NCBI GenBank assembly: GCA_034509735.1
Contig: JACGWO010000004.1
Coordinates: 23,417,395-23,481,394, forward strand
Length of the DNA: 64,000 bases
Direction: 5' to 3'
Source of the DNA: Sesamum alatum
Taxonomy: Eukaryota; Streptophyta; Magnoliopsida; Lamiales; Pedaliaceae
A program made the translations under genes and the position numbers. This document shows positions 45,190 through 55,964 of this stretch, piece by piece. Below the pieces are notes generated by a model that saw nothing but the letters and a program-made list of their open reading frames with translations, did not search any database and had not been told where the DNA came from. Each line of letters opens with the position of its first letter. The stretch's first letter is position 1.

Positions 45190-45985
45190 ACTCAGACATG
45201 ACCGAGGAAGCTTCGAACGCCCTTTACCATGGTAGGGGGAGGTAGTTTTTCAATTATTTCAATTTTTGCTCGATCGACCTCGATACCTTGTTCGGACACC
45301 AAATGCCCTAAAACAATGCCTTCTCTTACCATGAAGTGACATTTTTCCCAATTGAGAACAAGATTGAGTTCCTTGCATCGCTGCAACACTTTCATTAGAT
45401 TAAATAAGCATTCATCAAAATCAGTGCCATACATAGAAAAATAATCTATAAACACCTCCATAAGCCATTTCATAAGCCAAAAGGCATCCTCCTATATGCA
45501 AACGCGCCATAGGGACACGTGAAAGTGGTCATTTCTTAATCGCTAGGATGAATGGCTATTTGCAAGAATCCGGAATATCCATCAAAATGGCAAAAATAAG
45601 AATGCTTGGCTAATCGTTCTAGCATCTAATCAATGAAGGAAAGTGGAAAGTGATCCTTACAAGTGGCCTTATTCAACTTTCCTAATCTATACACATGTGC
45701 CATCCCGTGACTGTCCTAGTATGTATCAATTCATTATTTTCGTTTTTCACGACTGTGACACCTCCTTTCTTAGGAACTACCTGTGTGGGACTAACCCCAA
45801 GGACTATCAGAGATTGGAAAAATTACGCCGGCATCTAGCAACTTAAGGACTTCCTTTTACAAACTCCTTTATATTCGGATTCAATCGTCTTTGAGGCTCA
45901 ATAGAAGGAGTATAGTCATCTTCTAAGTGAATACGATGCATGCAGATAGATGGATTTGCCTTTGATGTCATCAATTATGTAGCCT
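45190..45985 (-). pseudogene. Athila reverse transcriptase, catalytic motif altered
   Basis: The segment 45,473-45,192 contains 'VFIDYFSMYG' where Athila RT normally has 'VFMDDFSVYG', so the second catalytic Asp is replaced by Tyr. It continues with 'LNWEKCHFMVREGIVLGHLV'. Farther upstream (45,480-45,985) are broken frames with 'HTRTVTGWHMCIDLGKLNKA' and 'LAKHSYFCHFDGYSGFLQIA'. The right boundary at ~45,985 is where similarity ends. Confidence 0.85.
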
Positions 45986-46290
45986 ATAACACTCCTATAC
46001 GGACGTAATACCTCAAGCAATTACAATATTTCATATTCTTAAAATGTATTATTTGTATTAAAGTACATATATCTAAAATGATCTTACTTATTAAAAATAT
46101 ATAAAATATAAAGAATGGAAACTTAACGTACTTTTAATGAGGTATTGGTGATGAGAAAAGTCATAATTATGAAATATGATGTTAATTCCTTACGATAAAC
46201 ATATATGTACACACATATTAAAAAATAAAATTGTTTAATTATCATGTCATTTTAATCACTAACAAAAATTGAAAATCAAGGAATACAAAA
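45986..46290. other. AT-rich spacer
   Basis: AT-rich and without coding potential. It partly resembles the first 150 bases of the window. Confidence 0.5.
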
Positions 46291-46306
46291 GCCAAAAGCA
46301 AAAGAA

Positions 46307-46585
46307 CCAATGATCTCTTGGCCTAGTGGTTAAGATTGAGGTCCCATGATTTTAGAAGTCATGAGTTCGAACCCCACCAATGCGTGGGATGATAGTCTAC
46401 TGTATAGCAGGATTATTTGTATACTGTAATAGTAAGGGGTTGTTTAAATTTAATTTATGTGATATTGTTGATCAACGTATGATTGTTGTAAGTTTCTCTA
46501 TTAGAGATTGATAGTCCCCAGGACTGATTGTAATAGATTTAGTTCAATTAATAATATTCATCGCTTTCACTTAAAAAAAAAAAAA
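46307..46585 (+). mobile_element. tRNA-derived SINE with poly(A) tail
   Basis: The head contains an A box-like 'tggcctagtggttaag' and a B box 'gagttcgaacccc' about 35 bases later, as in tRNA genes read by RNA polymerase III. A 200-base unrelated body ends in about 14 A's (46,572-46,585). A perfect 16-bp target duplication, GCCAAAAGCAAAAGAA, flanks it at 46,291-46,306 and 46,586-46,601. It has no coding capacity and would depend on LINE machinery for movement. Confidence 0.9.
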
Positions 46586-46979
46586 AGCCAAAAGCAAAAG
46601 AAAGTATTGTACATCGTATAAGCTTTAAAATAAAACCACAAAATAAAAAATGAAAGCTGTGTTTAAGATATATTAGGAATTGAATTAATCTCTATATTTA
46701 TTATTAATCTAACACATGCATGCCTGCAAAATTTTCAATTAAAGTAAAATATAAATAAGAAGAAAACAGAATTCAATCGATCATTGTGGACTTCTTCTGA
46801 AAAAGAGTTCAAATTACACAAACATGAAAATATATATATTTATATGTGAATCTAAATATTTATAAAATATATGATCATATATTTAGTAGAATCATACTTA
46901 GATTAGTTCGAGAAAGTACTAATACACAAAAATTAAAATTGAGTGATTCTTTCCATCTTGTAAAGCATCATTAGGAGAC

Positions 46980-47760
46980 CAAAAAAAATAAATAAATAAA
47001 GTCCGAAAAAAAATAAAAAAAATAAACTATAAAATAAAAATTTAATGATGAAATTATAATATATAAAAAATTGGTGTATAAATAGATACAAAAGGGTAGA
47101 TATTTTAGATATAAAAAAAAACTAAATGCCAAATTAAGTATAGAATCATAGAAATAAATATTAAACGAAATATATACCTATTAAATAACTGAACCTATTC
47201 ATTCTTGTAGGAAAATCAAAACCAAAACCAAAGAAAAAATAAAAATGAAATAAAATCTAAAAGAAAAAACTACAAAATAAACCTTAATGGATGAAATTAT
47301 AATATATATAAAAAATGGTGTGTAAAATAATTAAAAGTGGTGAATATTTAAACAAATATAAAATTTAAAGCAGATTAAGTAGAGTCATACAAATAAATAT
47401 TAAACAAAATACATACCTATTAACATTAAATAAATCAATTCCTTTTTGAAGAAAAATATAAACAAAAAAGAATGAAATATGGAAAAGAAAAATAAAATTT
47501 AACTAAAAAAAATTTAATGGATGAAACTATAATATGTATAAAATAAATTGGTGTATACAAAGGTACAAAAGAATAAATATTAAACATAATAAAATTAAAT
47601 AACAAATTAAGTATAATCATACAAATAAATGTTAAAGCGAAATATGTACCATTGATACTAAATAAATCTATTCCTTTTTGTAGAAAAACAAAATCAAGTG
47701 TTAATCACCATATAAATCTAAAAAAAAAAAATTAACACCACAAAAAAAATAAATATTAAA
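46980..47760. repeat. AT-rich tandem repeat, ~235-bp unit, about three copies
   Basis: Recurring landmarks appear in order in successive units. They are 'aatttaatg(g)atgaaattata', 'ttggtgtata', 'aatatt(t)a', 'aaattaagtatagtcatacaaataaat(g/a)ttaaa', 'tacctatt' and 'attcctttttg(a/t)agaaaaa'. Units begin near 47,000, 47,230-47,290 and 47,450-47,520, with a partial fourth from 47,640. No coding content. Confidence 0.65.
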
Positions 47761-49200
47761 ATTTAATAAAGTAAACATAAGAAAAGGGTAGAGATTTATT
47801 AATTCAATATCTTTCAAGTATCATAAAAAATAATATATAAAAAATAAAATGATATCATGATAAAGAGCAAAATATTTGTCTATCCATAAAACATGTGTAA
47901 AAATTGAATAAATATTAAAATTTAATATACAAACCTTCAAAGATCATAGAAAAAAGCAAATAAATTCATATTTGCCATAGAAGAACACTATAAAGAAGCA
48001 TATGCAGTGTTAAGTTTTTAAATCGTTTAGTGGAGAATGAATAGAATTGAGCCTATTTAATAAATGAAAAGATGCAGAGTGGATTTTGTCAATTTAAATA
48101 CAAAATTGGTAGAGACTGTGATCATTATGTAAGTTTAAGATAAATACAAATTGAATTAGCATTATAATCTTGGAGGTAAGATTTGAGATAAGTACAAAAT
48201 AAATATATAATATATTTAAAGTAGATGACTTTTCTAACAAATAAAATTTTTTCTTTAAAATTTTAGAGATAAGATTCATACAAATTCAAAATAAATATTT
48301 AAGATATATTTATCCAAAATCTCATCTTCAAGATATAGATCATAATTAATTTCTATTTATCTTAAATCGATACATATTTTAGGATTATATTTATCTTTGT
48401 TAATAGGTAAGAATTTTTTTATTTGTTAAAAACTTCATCTACTTTAAATTAAATTAAAATTTCTCTGTATTTATCTAGACAAATTCACTTATTGGATTCA
48501 AATAAAATATAGTTTATTATGAAATCAAAATCAAATTGAAAGAGAAAAAAATGTACACAATACCTAGGAACAAAAAATTAATGAGTATTTGATTGAAAAA
48601 ATTACGGAATTAAATAGGAAAAAATACAAATGAATAATTGTTGCCAAATGATATGTAAATATTTAAATACAAACAATAATCAGTGCAACAAATAAATGAT
48701 ATAATTTAGAGAGAGGATTTTGGATAATAGAAAACAAATACTTAAATATATTTAAAATTGATGGTGTTTCTATCCAATAAGATTTTTTGTTGATAATTAA
48801 AATATTCAAAATTATCAGAATTTAGCATTGGGTTAAAATTAAGTTAATTTTGGTCAACTATCGTTTTGCTATATATATATATATAGATAATAAGTTGTAA
48901 TTAATACGATCAAAATTTAAGGAGTTTGTTAAAATCTCCTTACTTATTTCTAAAAAAACAGTCTATAAACTCGTAACATCTATTTTTTTTTTTATCTTAT
49001 AAGCTATTTCTCCAAAAATTTCACCACATATTTTCCAAGTTAAAATCTTATTAACTCATCAAAAATCATATATAACAATTTAATTTAAAATTTATAAAAA
49101 CAAAATTGAATTGCACGGTGATCACTCGAACCAAGTCCTCCAAAGTTGGCTGCCATTTAATAAACTAGTACATTTGTGGCCCAAACCAATTACCTTTCCT
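47761..49200. other. AT-rich region upstream of the WPP-domain gene
   Basis: Very AT-rich. Segments near 48,180-48,460 contain inverted motifs around 'agatgacttttctaacaaata' and 'tatttgttaaaaacttcatct', which could be a decayed hairpin element. A TA tract lies at 48,871-48,886. No gene is seen. Confidence 0.45.
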
Positions 49201-49238
49201 TATTATAGACTGAGGCCCCTACACACTATTGCCCATCT

Positions 49239-49260
49239 CCACACACACACACACACACAC
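49239..49260. repeat. (CA)n microsatellite in the gene's upstream region
   Basis: An uninterrupted CA dinucleotide run of about 11 units lies roughly 75 bases upstream of the start codon of the WPP-domain gene. It may lie in its promoter or leader. Confidence 0.9.
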
Positions 49261-49304
49261 GGTGAATATACTTATTAAATATTTGCAGTTTGATTTAGCA
49301 TTTT

Positions 49305-49320
49305 CTCTATTATATTATAC
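49305..49320 (+). promoter_or_regulatory. Possible TATA element of the WPP-domain gene
   Basis: The AT string 'ctattatattatac' lies 15-30 bases before the ATG. That is very close to the start codon for a TATA box, so the true promoter may lie farther upstream and this could simply be leader. Confidence 0.25.
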
Positions 49321-49334
49321 GCTTTGAAATCAAA

Positions 49335-49910
49335 ATGTCAGACAACATTGAATCCCCAAATCAAAATCCCCAAGCCCAGAATCTTCCACCGGTGCCAGAC
49401 CTAGCCATAGAGCCACCGCCCAAAACCCCACTGCCCACCACCATGACTGAAGCCGAGCAAGCACCGCCTCAGTCGGAAACCGCTACCGCCACCGCCGCTG
49501 CGAAGTATTCCAGTGCCTCGTTCAGCATTTGGCCTCCAACTGAACGGACGCGAGACGCCGTCAGGAACCGTCTAATCGAGACACTTTCTAGCCCCTCCAT
49601 TCTCTCCAAGAGGTACGGAACCATTTCGCGCGAGGAGGCTATTGATGCCGCCAAGCGCATCGAGGATGAGGCGTTCGAAGCGGCGGGAAAGGCGGCGAGC
49701 GCTGATGATGATGGCATAGAGATTTTACAGGTGTATTCGAAGGAGATTAGTAAGAGAATGCTGGAGACTGTGAAGGCTAGATCTGCTGAATCGCTGGCTT
49801 CGGAGACGCCGCCGGTGAATGAGCCGGTGGTTAAAGCGGAGGAGGAGGACACAGGGTCCACGGCTCCGCCTCAGAGTGAGAAAACTGAGTCTGTGGCTGA
49901 TGATGAATGA
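49335..49910 (+). CDS. MAF1: WPP-domain protein, MFP1 attachment factor 1-like
   Basis: An intact 191-residue single-exon frame. The N terminus (1-60) is Pro/Ala/Thr-rich and disordered. The WPP domain spans about residues 63-150: 'SFSIWPPTERTRDAVRNRLI', 'SILSKRYGTISREEAIDAAK', 'IEDEAFEAAG' and 'IEILQVYSKEISKRMLETVK'. The C-terminal 40 residues are acidic and rich in Ser/Glu. WPP proteins (WPP1/2/3 in Arabidopsis, MAF1 in tomato) are small plant-specific proteins at the nuclear envelope and Golgi that bind coiled-coil partners such as MFP1 and the WIT proteins. RanGAP carries the same domain for envelope targeting. Length and single-exon layout fit the family. The start 'atcaaaATGtc' is the first ATG of the frame. 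It is the only intact host gene I can support in this window. Confidence 0.95.
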   Translation: MSDNIESPNQNPQAQNLPPVPDLAIEPPPKTPLPTTMTEAEQAPPQSETATATAAAKYSSASFSIWPPTERTRDAVRNRLIETLSSPSILSKRYGTISREEAIDAAKRIEDEAFEAAGKAASADDDGIEILQVYSKEISKRMLETVKARSAESLASETPPVNEPVVKAEEEDTGSTAPPQSEKTESVADDE

Positions 49911-51540
49911 GTAACGGAAAAATTATTAGTACTTTCCGTTTTCTGGTCTGTAATCTTGTTAGTGAACCTTTATGGTTGGATATATTGTGTTAAGATTTAC
50001 GATGTACTTCTATGTGGATCGTTCGGTGATAATATATCAGCGTTATTAGATATTACCAAATCTGTTTTTCTGGGTCTTGGTTCCTATGAAGTTTGCCTCT
50101 CTTTTCCCCAGAGAATAGTGCTTTCAATTCCTGTTCATGTCCATTATGTTTTGCGTTTGCGGACTTTTGTTCAAATTTTGGGGGGTGAGTTTGGGACTTA
50201 CATTATATTCGATTGCATCCATGCTTTCTTGTTTATTTTGATAAGAAATTTGTCTTTTATAAGTATATGAACAGAGTTGAATTGAGGGTATTGAATGAGT
50301 AGTATTTAATTGTAGTCCCTTGATTTGATTGATAAGCTTGTAATTAGTCTTTGGATTTATGTTTGCATCCCGAATATATCCAGTCCCTTGGTTTTTGATG
50401 ATTCTATGATTGGTTAACAAATGTGCTCAATCACTGTGTTCTGGATGAGACTTCTGCTGTTAAAATCAACCTTATTCCTTGACATTTTCGGCTTTAGTAT
50501 TAGCTTTACGGTAATGACTGTATTTTGCTTATGGTTGCCTGTATGTCCATTTGCTCATTTTGACTGCATGTGTAGCAAATTATAGTAGAAGGGCTTGAAT
50601 CCAGCTTACTAAGTGTAGTTAAATCGTTCATATTGATTGATCCATAATTAGGTTTGTGTCTACACAACCTTTTTTATTTACCATGATGTTGGGAACTTGA
50701 TAGACTGAAGTGTCATGAAGTTTACTAATTATATTAGTCGATCGCATTGGTGGTTTTGCTCGTCTTTGGGGAAGTTTTACATGATGTGGCAAGAAAGGCT
50801 TCAATACCGCGTACATTACTTGTTCAACTCGTACATGGAATGGATGTGCTGGTGTTGAGATGTCCCAAGTGATTGTATGTCTTATAGTGATAGTGGTGGT
50901 TGGTTGTATTTCTGTTATGGCGATAAATATGCATTGAATTCATGATGCTTTGTACCTGATAGTCTAGATCACATGATGGAAGTGCACGCATTCTAGTTGA
51001 TCGAGTTGTCATCTGAGCCTATGAGAAGAAATGTAAGAGCTTGCATGTTCTGGTGAAGGGTAGTGGTTTTTTATCACAACAGTTGATTGAATCATGTGTT
51101 AAGCGCCCTTATGTATAGGCCAATTTGATTAGATTGGGAAAAGAAACGCAATATTTCTCATGTTGTTTGTGTTTTTGTTGTCTTTGTTGGTTGCTGCTGA
51201 TATGTGCGCACTTTAGCATTTCATGTGTGATTAAACCTTTGATCCTAAATTGATTATCCCAAATTCTACCATTCCTTTGATTTTTTTATACTTCATTCTT
51301 TCTGGATGGGGATTTTTGTTGATTGTTATTATGGAATTTTCTCTCTCAGGAAATTCTAGACAAATGCTTACATTCCTTTTATCACTTAACTAAAATAAGT
51401 TTGCAGTGATTTGATGATAACTTGTTTGCAACATGGAAGTATGTGATTTCACTGCTTCCCAGAATTTGAACCCCTTGTTCTGAAGCAATACTGTGTTTAA
51501 GCATCACCCAGAAAAAAACACTATACAGTGTTAGTAATTC
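49911..51540 (+). other. Downstream region of the WPP-domain gene, no further gene
   Basis: T-rich on the plus strand and less AT-rich than the flanks. The gene's 3' UTR must lie in its first few hundred bases. Frames here (such as 49,956-50,270) have no family resemblance and are T-rich chance readings. No canonical tRNA or snoRNA is recognised. Confidence 0.5.
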
Positions 51541-51840
51541 AGGGGCTGTGCGAATTGGGATGATTTCTCTCGCATTGGCCCTCTCGTATACTTGCTTCTT
51601 GTTTCCGTTTTGTGTCTTTTTCTTTCATTGATCGTGGTGGAAACTCTGTGGCTCATGAACTTGCCAAGTCATTCTGTGGCTCATGAACTTGCCAAGTCGG
51701 CTCTTGATGCCGAGAGGTATGCAGCCAGTGTTTCTCCTTCTGTGGCCTCTTTAGCGCTGGATTTGGCTACTTAATCGAGGTATGCAGCCAGTGTTCCTCC
51801 TTCTGTGGCCTCTTTGGCGCTGGATTTGCCTACTTAATCA
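51540..51840 (+). pseudogene. LINE RNase H-like C-terminal remnant with two tandem duplications
   Basis: The plus strand encodes 'HSVAHELAKSALDAERYAAS', matching the 'NxVAHxLAKxAL' end of the RNase H-like domain of plant LINEs. Two local duplications are visible. A 25-31-base unit 'ctgtggctcatgaacttgcc' occurs at about 51,645 and 51,676, and a roughly 62-base unit starting 'aggtatgcagccagtgtt' occurs at about 51,715 and 51,779. No other LINE domain is attached. Confidence 0.55.
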
Positions 51841-52384
51841 AAGTATCCCTCAGCAGTCCCTTGCTGATGCTAATATCTTTCAGCAAGGTTTTACTGATAG
51901 TACTTGATTAAAAGTTACATATGAGCTCCAAATGGTTCACTTGGTGGGATAATTGTACCTTATTTACAAGTTGCCTATTAACTTGAACGAGCCAAAAGGC
52001 TGAAGTTTACATATTTTTTTATATATGTACAAATATATGTTATATAAGTATATATAAAATACACCAAAAAAGTTAAACGGGGCGAGTTCGGGGTGGATGC
52101 GGATCCAACTCCCTAAACCCTGAACTCGCCTCGTGACACATTCAAGACTTGAAAACCCATTTCCATCGGGACGGGTCCAAGTTCGGGTCCGATCCGATCC
52201 AAATTCATTGTCATCCCTAATCTTTTTTACTCTCGCGTGAATTACAAAAGTTTGTATAATTATAAATTCAAGGATTTAAAAAAATTTAACTCTAGTTTTA
52301 AACTATATTTTGTTGAACATTGATAAATTTAAATTTATTTATGTGGAGCATTTGAAATATTTTCTCCAAATCATTCTTAAATTC
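51841..52384. other. Intergenic spacer
   Basis: Mixed composition with a GC-richer patch at 52,075-52,200 ('cgggtccaagttcgggtccg'), which looks like a fragment of an LTR-type repeat. Otherwise AT-rich. No gene is seen. Confidence 0.45.
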
Positions 52385-52393
52385 AATCAAAGC

Positions 52394-52790
52394 CTGGAAT
52401 CGCTCATTCGGGCACATCGACCCTCATTGGTTTTCCTCTCGGAAACCAAAAGTTTTTGTCACCGTATTGAAACTCTTCGTCACCATTTGGGGATGCATGG
52501 ATTCGGGGTTGCTAGTAAAGGACATAGCGGCGGTTTAGCTTTATTCTGGGACCGATCAGTGTCGTGTTTTGCGTAGTTTTTCCAGCTCTCATATTGATGT
52601 AACAGTTTCTTTAGATGATGACTCCTCTCCATGGCGATTCACTGAACTCTATGGAGAACCTGATGCCTCTAAATGGAAAACTACATGGAAGCTCCTAACT
52701 ACACTAGCTACTCAATCTCCTAGAGCTTGGCTCGTAGCCGGGGATTTTAGTGAGATTCTCGAGCAATCAGAAAAATAGGGTGGACTCCTT
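52394..52790 (+). pseudogene. LINE endonuclease fragment
   Basis: It starts within the domain at 'LESLIRAHRPSLVFLSETKS' and has 'MHGFGVASKGHSGGLALFWD', the plant LINE version of the apurinic endonuclease motif. After a frameshift come 'WRFTELYGEPDASKW' and 'RAWLVAGDFSEILEQSEK' (the 'GDFNE' motif, here with Ser). The first ~25 residues with the initial catalytic Asn/Glu region are lacking. Confidence 0.8.
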
Positions 52791-53960
52791 TGACCGAATT
52801 GGCAAATCAAAGATTTTCGAACTGCATTGGATGTGTCAGGTTTATTTGATTTAGGATGCTCGGGAGATTGGTTCACGTGGTATAATCAACATGAGGCACT
52901 GGACACTATTTTGCAGAGGTTAGATCGTGCATGTGGGAATCACATGTGGCAGCAAATCCACCCACTCACATGAGTCAACCCCCTCCAATCTATTTATTCG
53001 GACCATACGCTGCTACTTATTGAGTTAACTCCAACCAACAACCGTGCAACGCAGGAGTAGCAATACGACCTTTTGGTTTTGAGGCCGCTTGGATTCAGAC
53101 AGAGGACTGTGAACGAATTATCAAGGTGCTTGGAAGCCAATCGGTGGGACGACGGCAGAAAGGAGGCTACGCAATATGCTTTTGTACCTGGTATATTGAT
53201 TACTGATAATGTCCTGATTGCCTTTGAGATTAACCATTTTCTAAAGAATAAGAGTTGGGGCAAAAAGGGTTACATGGCTTTAAAATTAGATATAAGCAAG
53301 GCGTATGACAAGGTCTAATGGAGCTTTCTCCGGCATGTACGTCTATGCTAGGTTTTCATGCTCATTTCATTCAGCTTATGCTTATTTGTGTTTCCTCTGT
53401 TTCATATTCTCTTATTTTGAGTGTAGGCAGTTTGGTCACATTATTCATGAATGTGGACTCTGTCAAGGGGATACAGTTTCAACTTATTTGTTTCTTTTGT
53501 GTATTGAAGCTCTTAGCTCCCTAATTACTCGTGCTGAAGTGTCTGGACAATTACAAGGTATTCGCATTTGTCGAGATGCTCCTAGTATCTCTTACTTATT
53601 ATTTGGTGATGATACCCTTCTTTGTTCAGAAGCCTCGATCGAGGCAATGCAGTGTATAAAATCCATTTTGCAGGTTTATGGAAGAGCATCGGGCCGAGAG
53701 ATCAATCTTGATAAATCGGCCGTGGTATTTAGTAAGAACACATCTGATCACTTAAGGGATAGTATTTCGACTGGCCTTGGAATCAAATGTGCAGACCGAA
53801 ATGACAAATATTTGGGCTTGCCATTGCTGGTTGGACTATCTAAAAAAATGGTTTTTAACTCCATTCGTGATCGCATATGGAACTGGATGAGTAATTGGAA
53901 TGAGAAGCAATTATCATAGGCAAGCAAAGAGATCTTGATCAAGGCAGTAGTGCAAGCTAT
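52791..53960 (+). pseudogene. LINE reverse transcriptase with altered catalytic box
   Basis: Pieces include '[20 protein letters not shown]' and '[14 protein letters not shown]' (53,200-53,318). After a frameshift come 'CGLCQGDTVSTYLFLLCIEA' and 'SYLLFGDDTLLCSEASIEAM'. The catalytic box is FGDD instead of the usual FADD. 'DKYLGLPLLVGLSKK' follows at about 53,800. Sequence between the endonuclease and RT (52,790-53,080) is shortened. Confidence 0.85.
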
Positions 53961-55080
53961 TCCTACCTACTCAATGGGGTTCTTTCGTTTGCCGGAAAGT
54001 CTTGTTCGTTAGGTGGAGAAAATGGTGGTCGACTTTTGGTGGCATTCAAGAGATAACAGAAAAATTCATTGGCTTTCCTTGGATAAAATGTGCACTTCTA
54101 GGTTACATAATGGACTCGGTCTAAGGGATTTAAGAGTGCTTAATAGTGTGATGCTCGCCAAACAGTACTGGCGCCTTCTTACACGTCCGGACTCTTTGGT
54201 GAGTACACTTCTCCGCGCTTGCTATTTCCCTGGGTCTTCTATTCTTGATGCTGAACTTGGACCACGATCCTCACTCACATGGCGAAGCATTCTCTCAACA
54301 AAAAGATATTTTTTGTGTTGGCTACCAGTGGCGAATTAGCGATGGAATGAAAGCTCGGATAATGGATCTACCCATGGATAAAGATATTCATCTTGGACCA
54401 TTGCTGCCACCTACAATGGTTAGTCATCTTATTTATTCGTCTCTGCATGATTGGAATGTCACCCTTGTTGAATCTATTTTCCCTCTAGTGAATCCTCAAG
54501 CTATAATGGCTCTTCCCCTTGGTCAATCTTCTCGGGCTAATGAAATTGTATGGATTACGTGATCCAGCTACTTTTCTGTCTAATCCGCGTACCACCTTGC
54601 ATTAGGGATTAAACGACAATCCTGTCCAACAGTTTCGTCTATCCAAAACCCAGGTATGATGCAAGGCTGGAAAAATGTGTGGAAGGCTAAAGTCCCGAAT
54701 AAATTAAGGTCTTTATTTGGAGACTATATTATGCTTCTCTTCCTCTTAGTTCGAATCTTGCTTGTCGAATCCCCGACATTGATATTGTTTGTCCTCTTTG
54801 TCATTGTCCCGAGGAAATTGATCGTCGTACCTTTCTTCAATGCCCGTTCAGTAGGATGGTTTGGTGTTTGTCAAATTTGCAATGGTCGATTATCTCGAAT
54901 TGGATGACGAATGCTCGAGATTGGATTTTCCAGGCTAGTTATGTGCTTAACAAATCAGATTTTTATCTCTTTCTTGTCATTTGTTGGTCCATTTGGTGGT
55001 GCAGGAATAAACTTTGGACAAACAACAAATCTCACTCTCCAGAGTATGCGATCACTTTTGCCCCGTAATACCTCGATTCG
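53961..55080 (+). pseudogene. LINE connection and zf-RVT region, frameshifted
   Basis: The segment 54,013-54,339 has 'KMVVDFWWHSRDNRKIHWLS', 'LGLRDLRVLNSVMLAKQYW' and 'RLLTRPDSLVSTLLRACYFP', the typical post-RT connection. Farther on (54,656-55,068) are 'GWKNVWKAKVPNKLRS' and a split zinc-binding region. The frame changes several times. Confidence 0.8.
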
Positions 55081-55627
55081 TTCCTTGGTGTTCTGGAGCC
55101 TTATCACCAACCCAGGCCGCAACCTGCCCCTCCACCTGGTTTCATCAAGCTAAACACTAATGCAACTAATTTCCAAGAGGTGGGAGACTTCGGCGTTGGA
55201 GTTATTGCTCGGGACTGTGCTGGAAATTTCCTTGCATGGACTGCTTCTCGACAACATAGGCGTTTAACTCCGAACATGGCTGAAGCATAGGCAGCCAGAA
55301 TAGTTATAAAGTTCATGAAGGATTATTGTTGGAACAACATCATCATTGAAGGAGATTGTGTCTCTTTGCACTCATCCCTCACTCATTCGATGCCTGCTTC
55401 TATAATTATTAGGGCTTATTTAATAAATTAATATAAATTAAATAAAATTAACAAAAATAACATTAAATTATAAAGCATAATAATTTTAGTGCAAGTCGAA
55501 CTCCTTAAGTTTGACTTCAGAATTTTTATTCTAAAGTCGAACTTAAGGAGTTCGACTTCAGCTTTTTAGGGCGTAGGGGGGAGTGAAATGGGGGGGTGGG
55601 GGAGGGGGGATGTCAGCCTACCTGTTG

Positions 55628-55628
<1 letters not shown>

Positions 55629-55670
<42 letters not shown>
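55629..55670. repeat. (GA)n microsatellite in the left arm
   Basis: About 20 GA units. The mirror-image (CT)n run of about 34 units is in the right arm at 57,703-57,771, so the microsatellite predates or is maintained with the inverted repeat. Confidence 0.9.
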
Positions 55671-55673
<3 letters not shown>

Positions 55674-55964
55674 TGTCAGTTTTTTATGGGGCGAGTGTGA
55701 GGGCAGGGGTGGGTGAAGGGAGAGGGGGGAGGGGGCGTCACTATTGGAGAGAGAAGGAAAGTGTAGTGGACAATTTGTATTAAAAAATTGATTATATATG
55801 GAGGGTAGTAGATATATGTATTCATTATTTATCAATTCTATTTTTCTATTATAGATTGATGCTATATTTTATATTTATATACATTATTAATATTATTCTT
55901 TTAAATATAAAAATTAAATGAATTTTATGTATATTTATATGTATAAATTGTAATACGTGATGTT

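Larger units (their letters stand above)
39450..45985 (-). mobile_element. Athila-lineage Ty3/gypsy element, 5'-truncated
   Basis: Minus-strand order is RT, RNase H, integrase, a long spacer, an envelope-position ORF, a polypurine tract and a 3' LTR. The RT wording ('LNWEKCHFMVREGIVLGH', 'EQGIEVDRAKIEIIEKLPPP') and the spacer after integrase are typical of Athila. Gag, protease and the 5' LTR, which should lie right of 45,985, are missing. Stops and frameshifts run through all parts. Confidence 0.88.

Noticed and set aside
46307..46380. Possible functional tRNA gene
   Set aside because: It has pol III boxes but is followed by a SINE body and poly(A) and flanked by a target duplication, so it is the head of a SINE.
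49956..50270. 104-residue plus-strand frame downstream of the WPP-domain gene
   Set aside because: T-rich, hydrophobic and without family resemblance. It most likely falls in the 3' UTR and flank.
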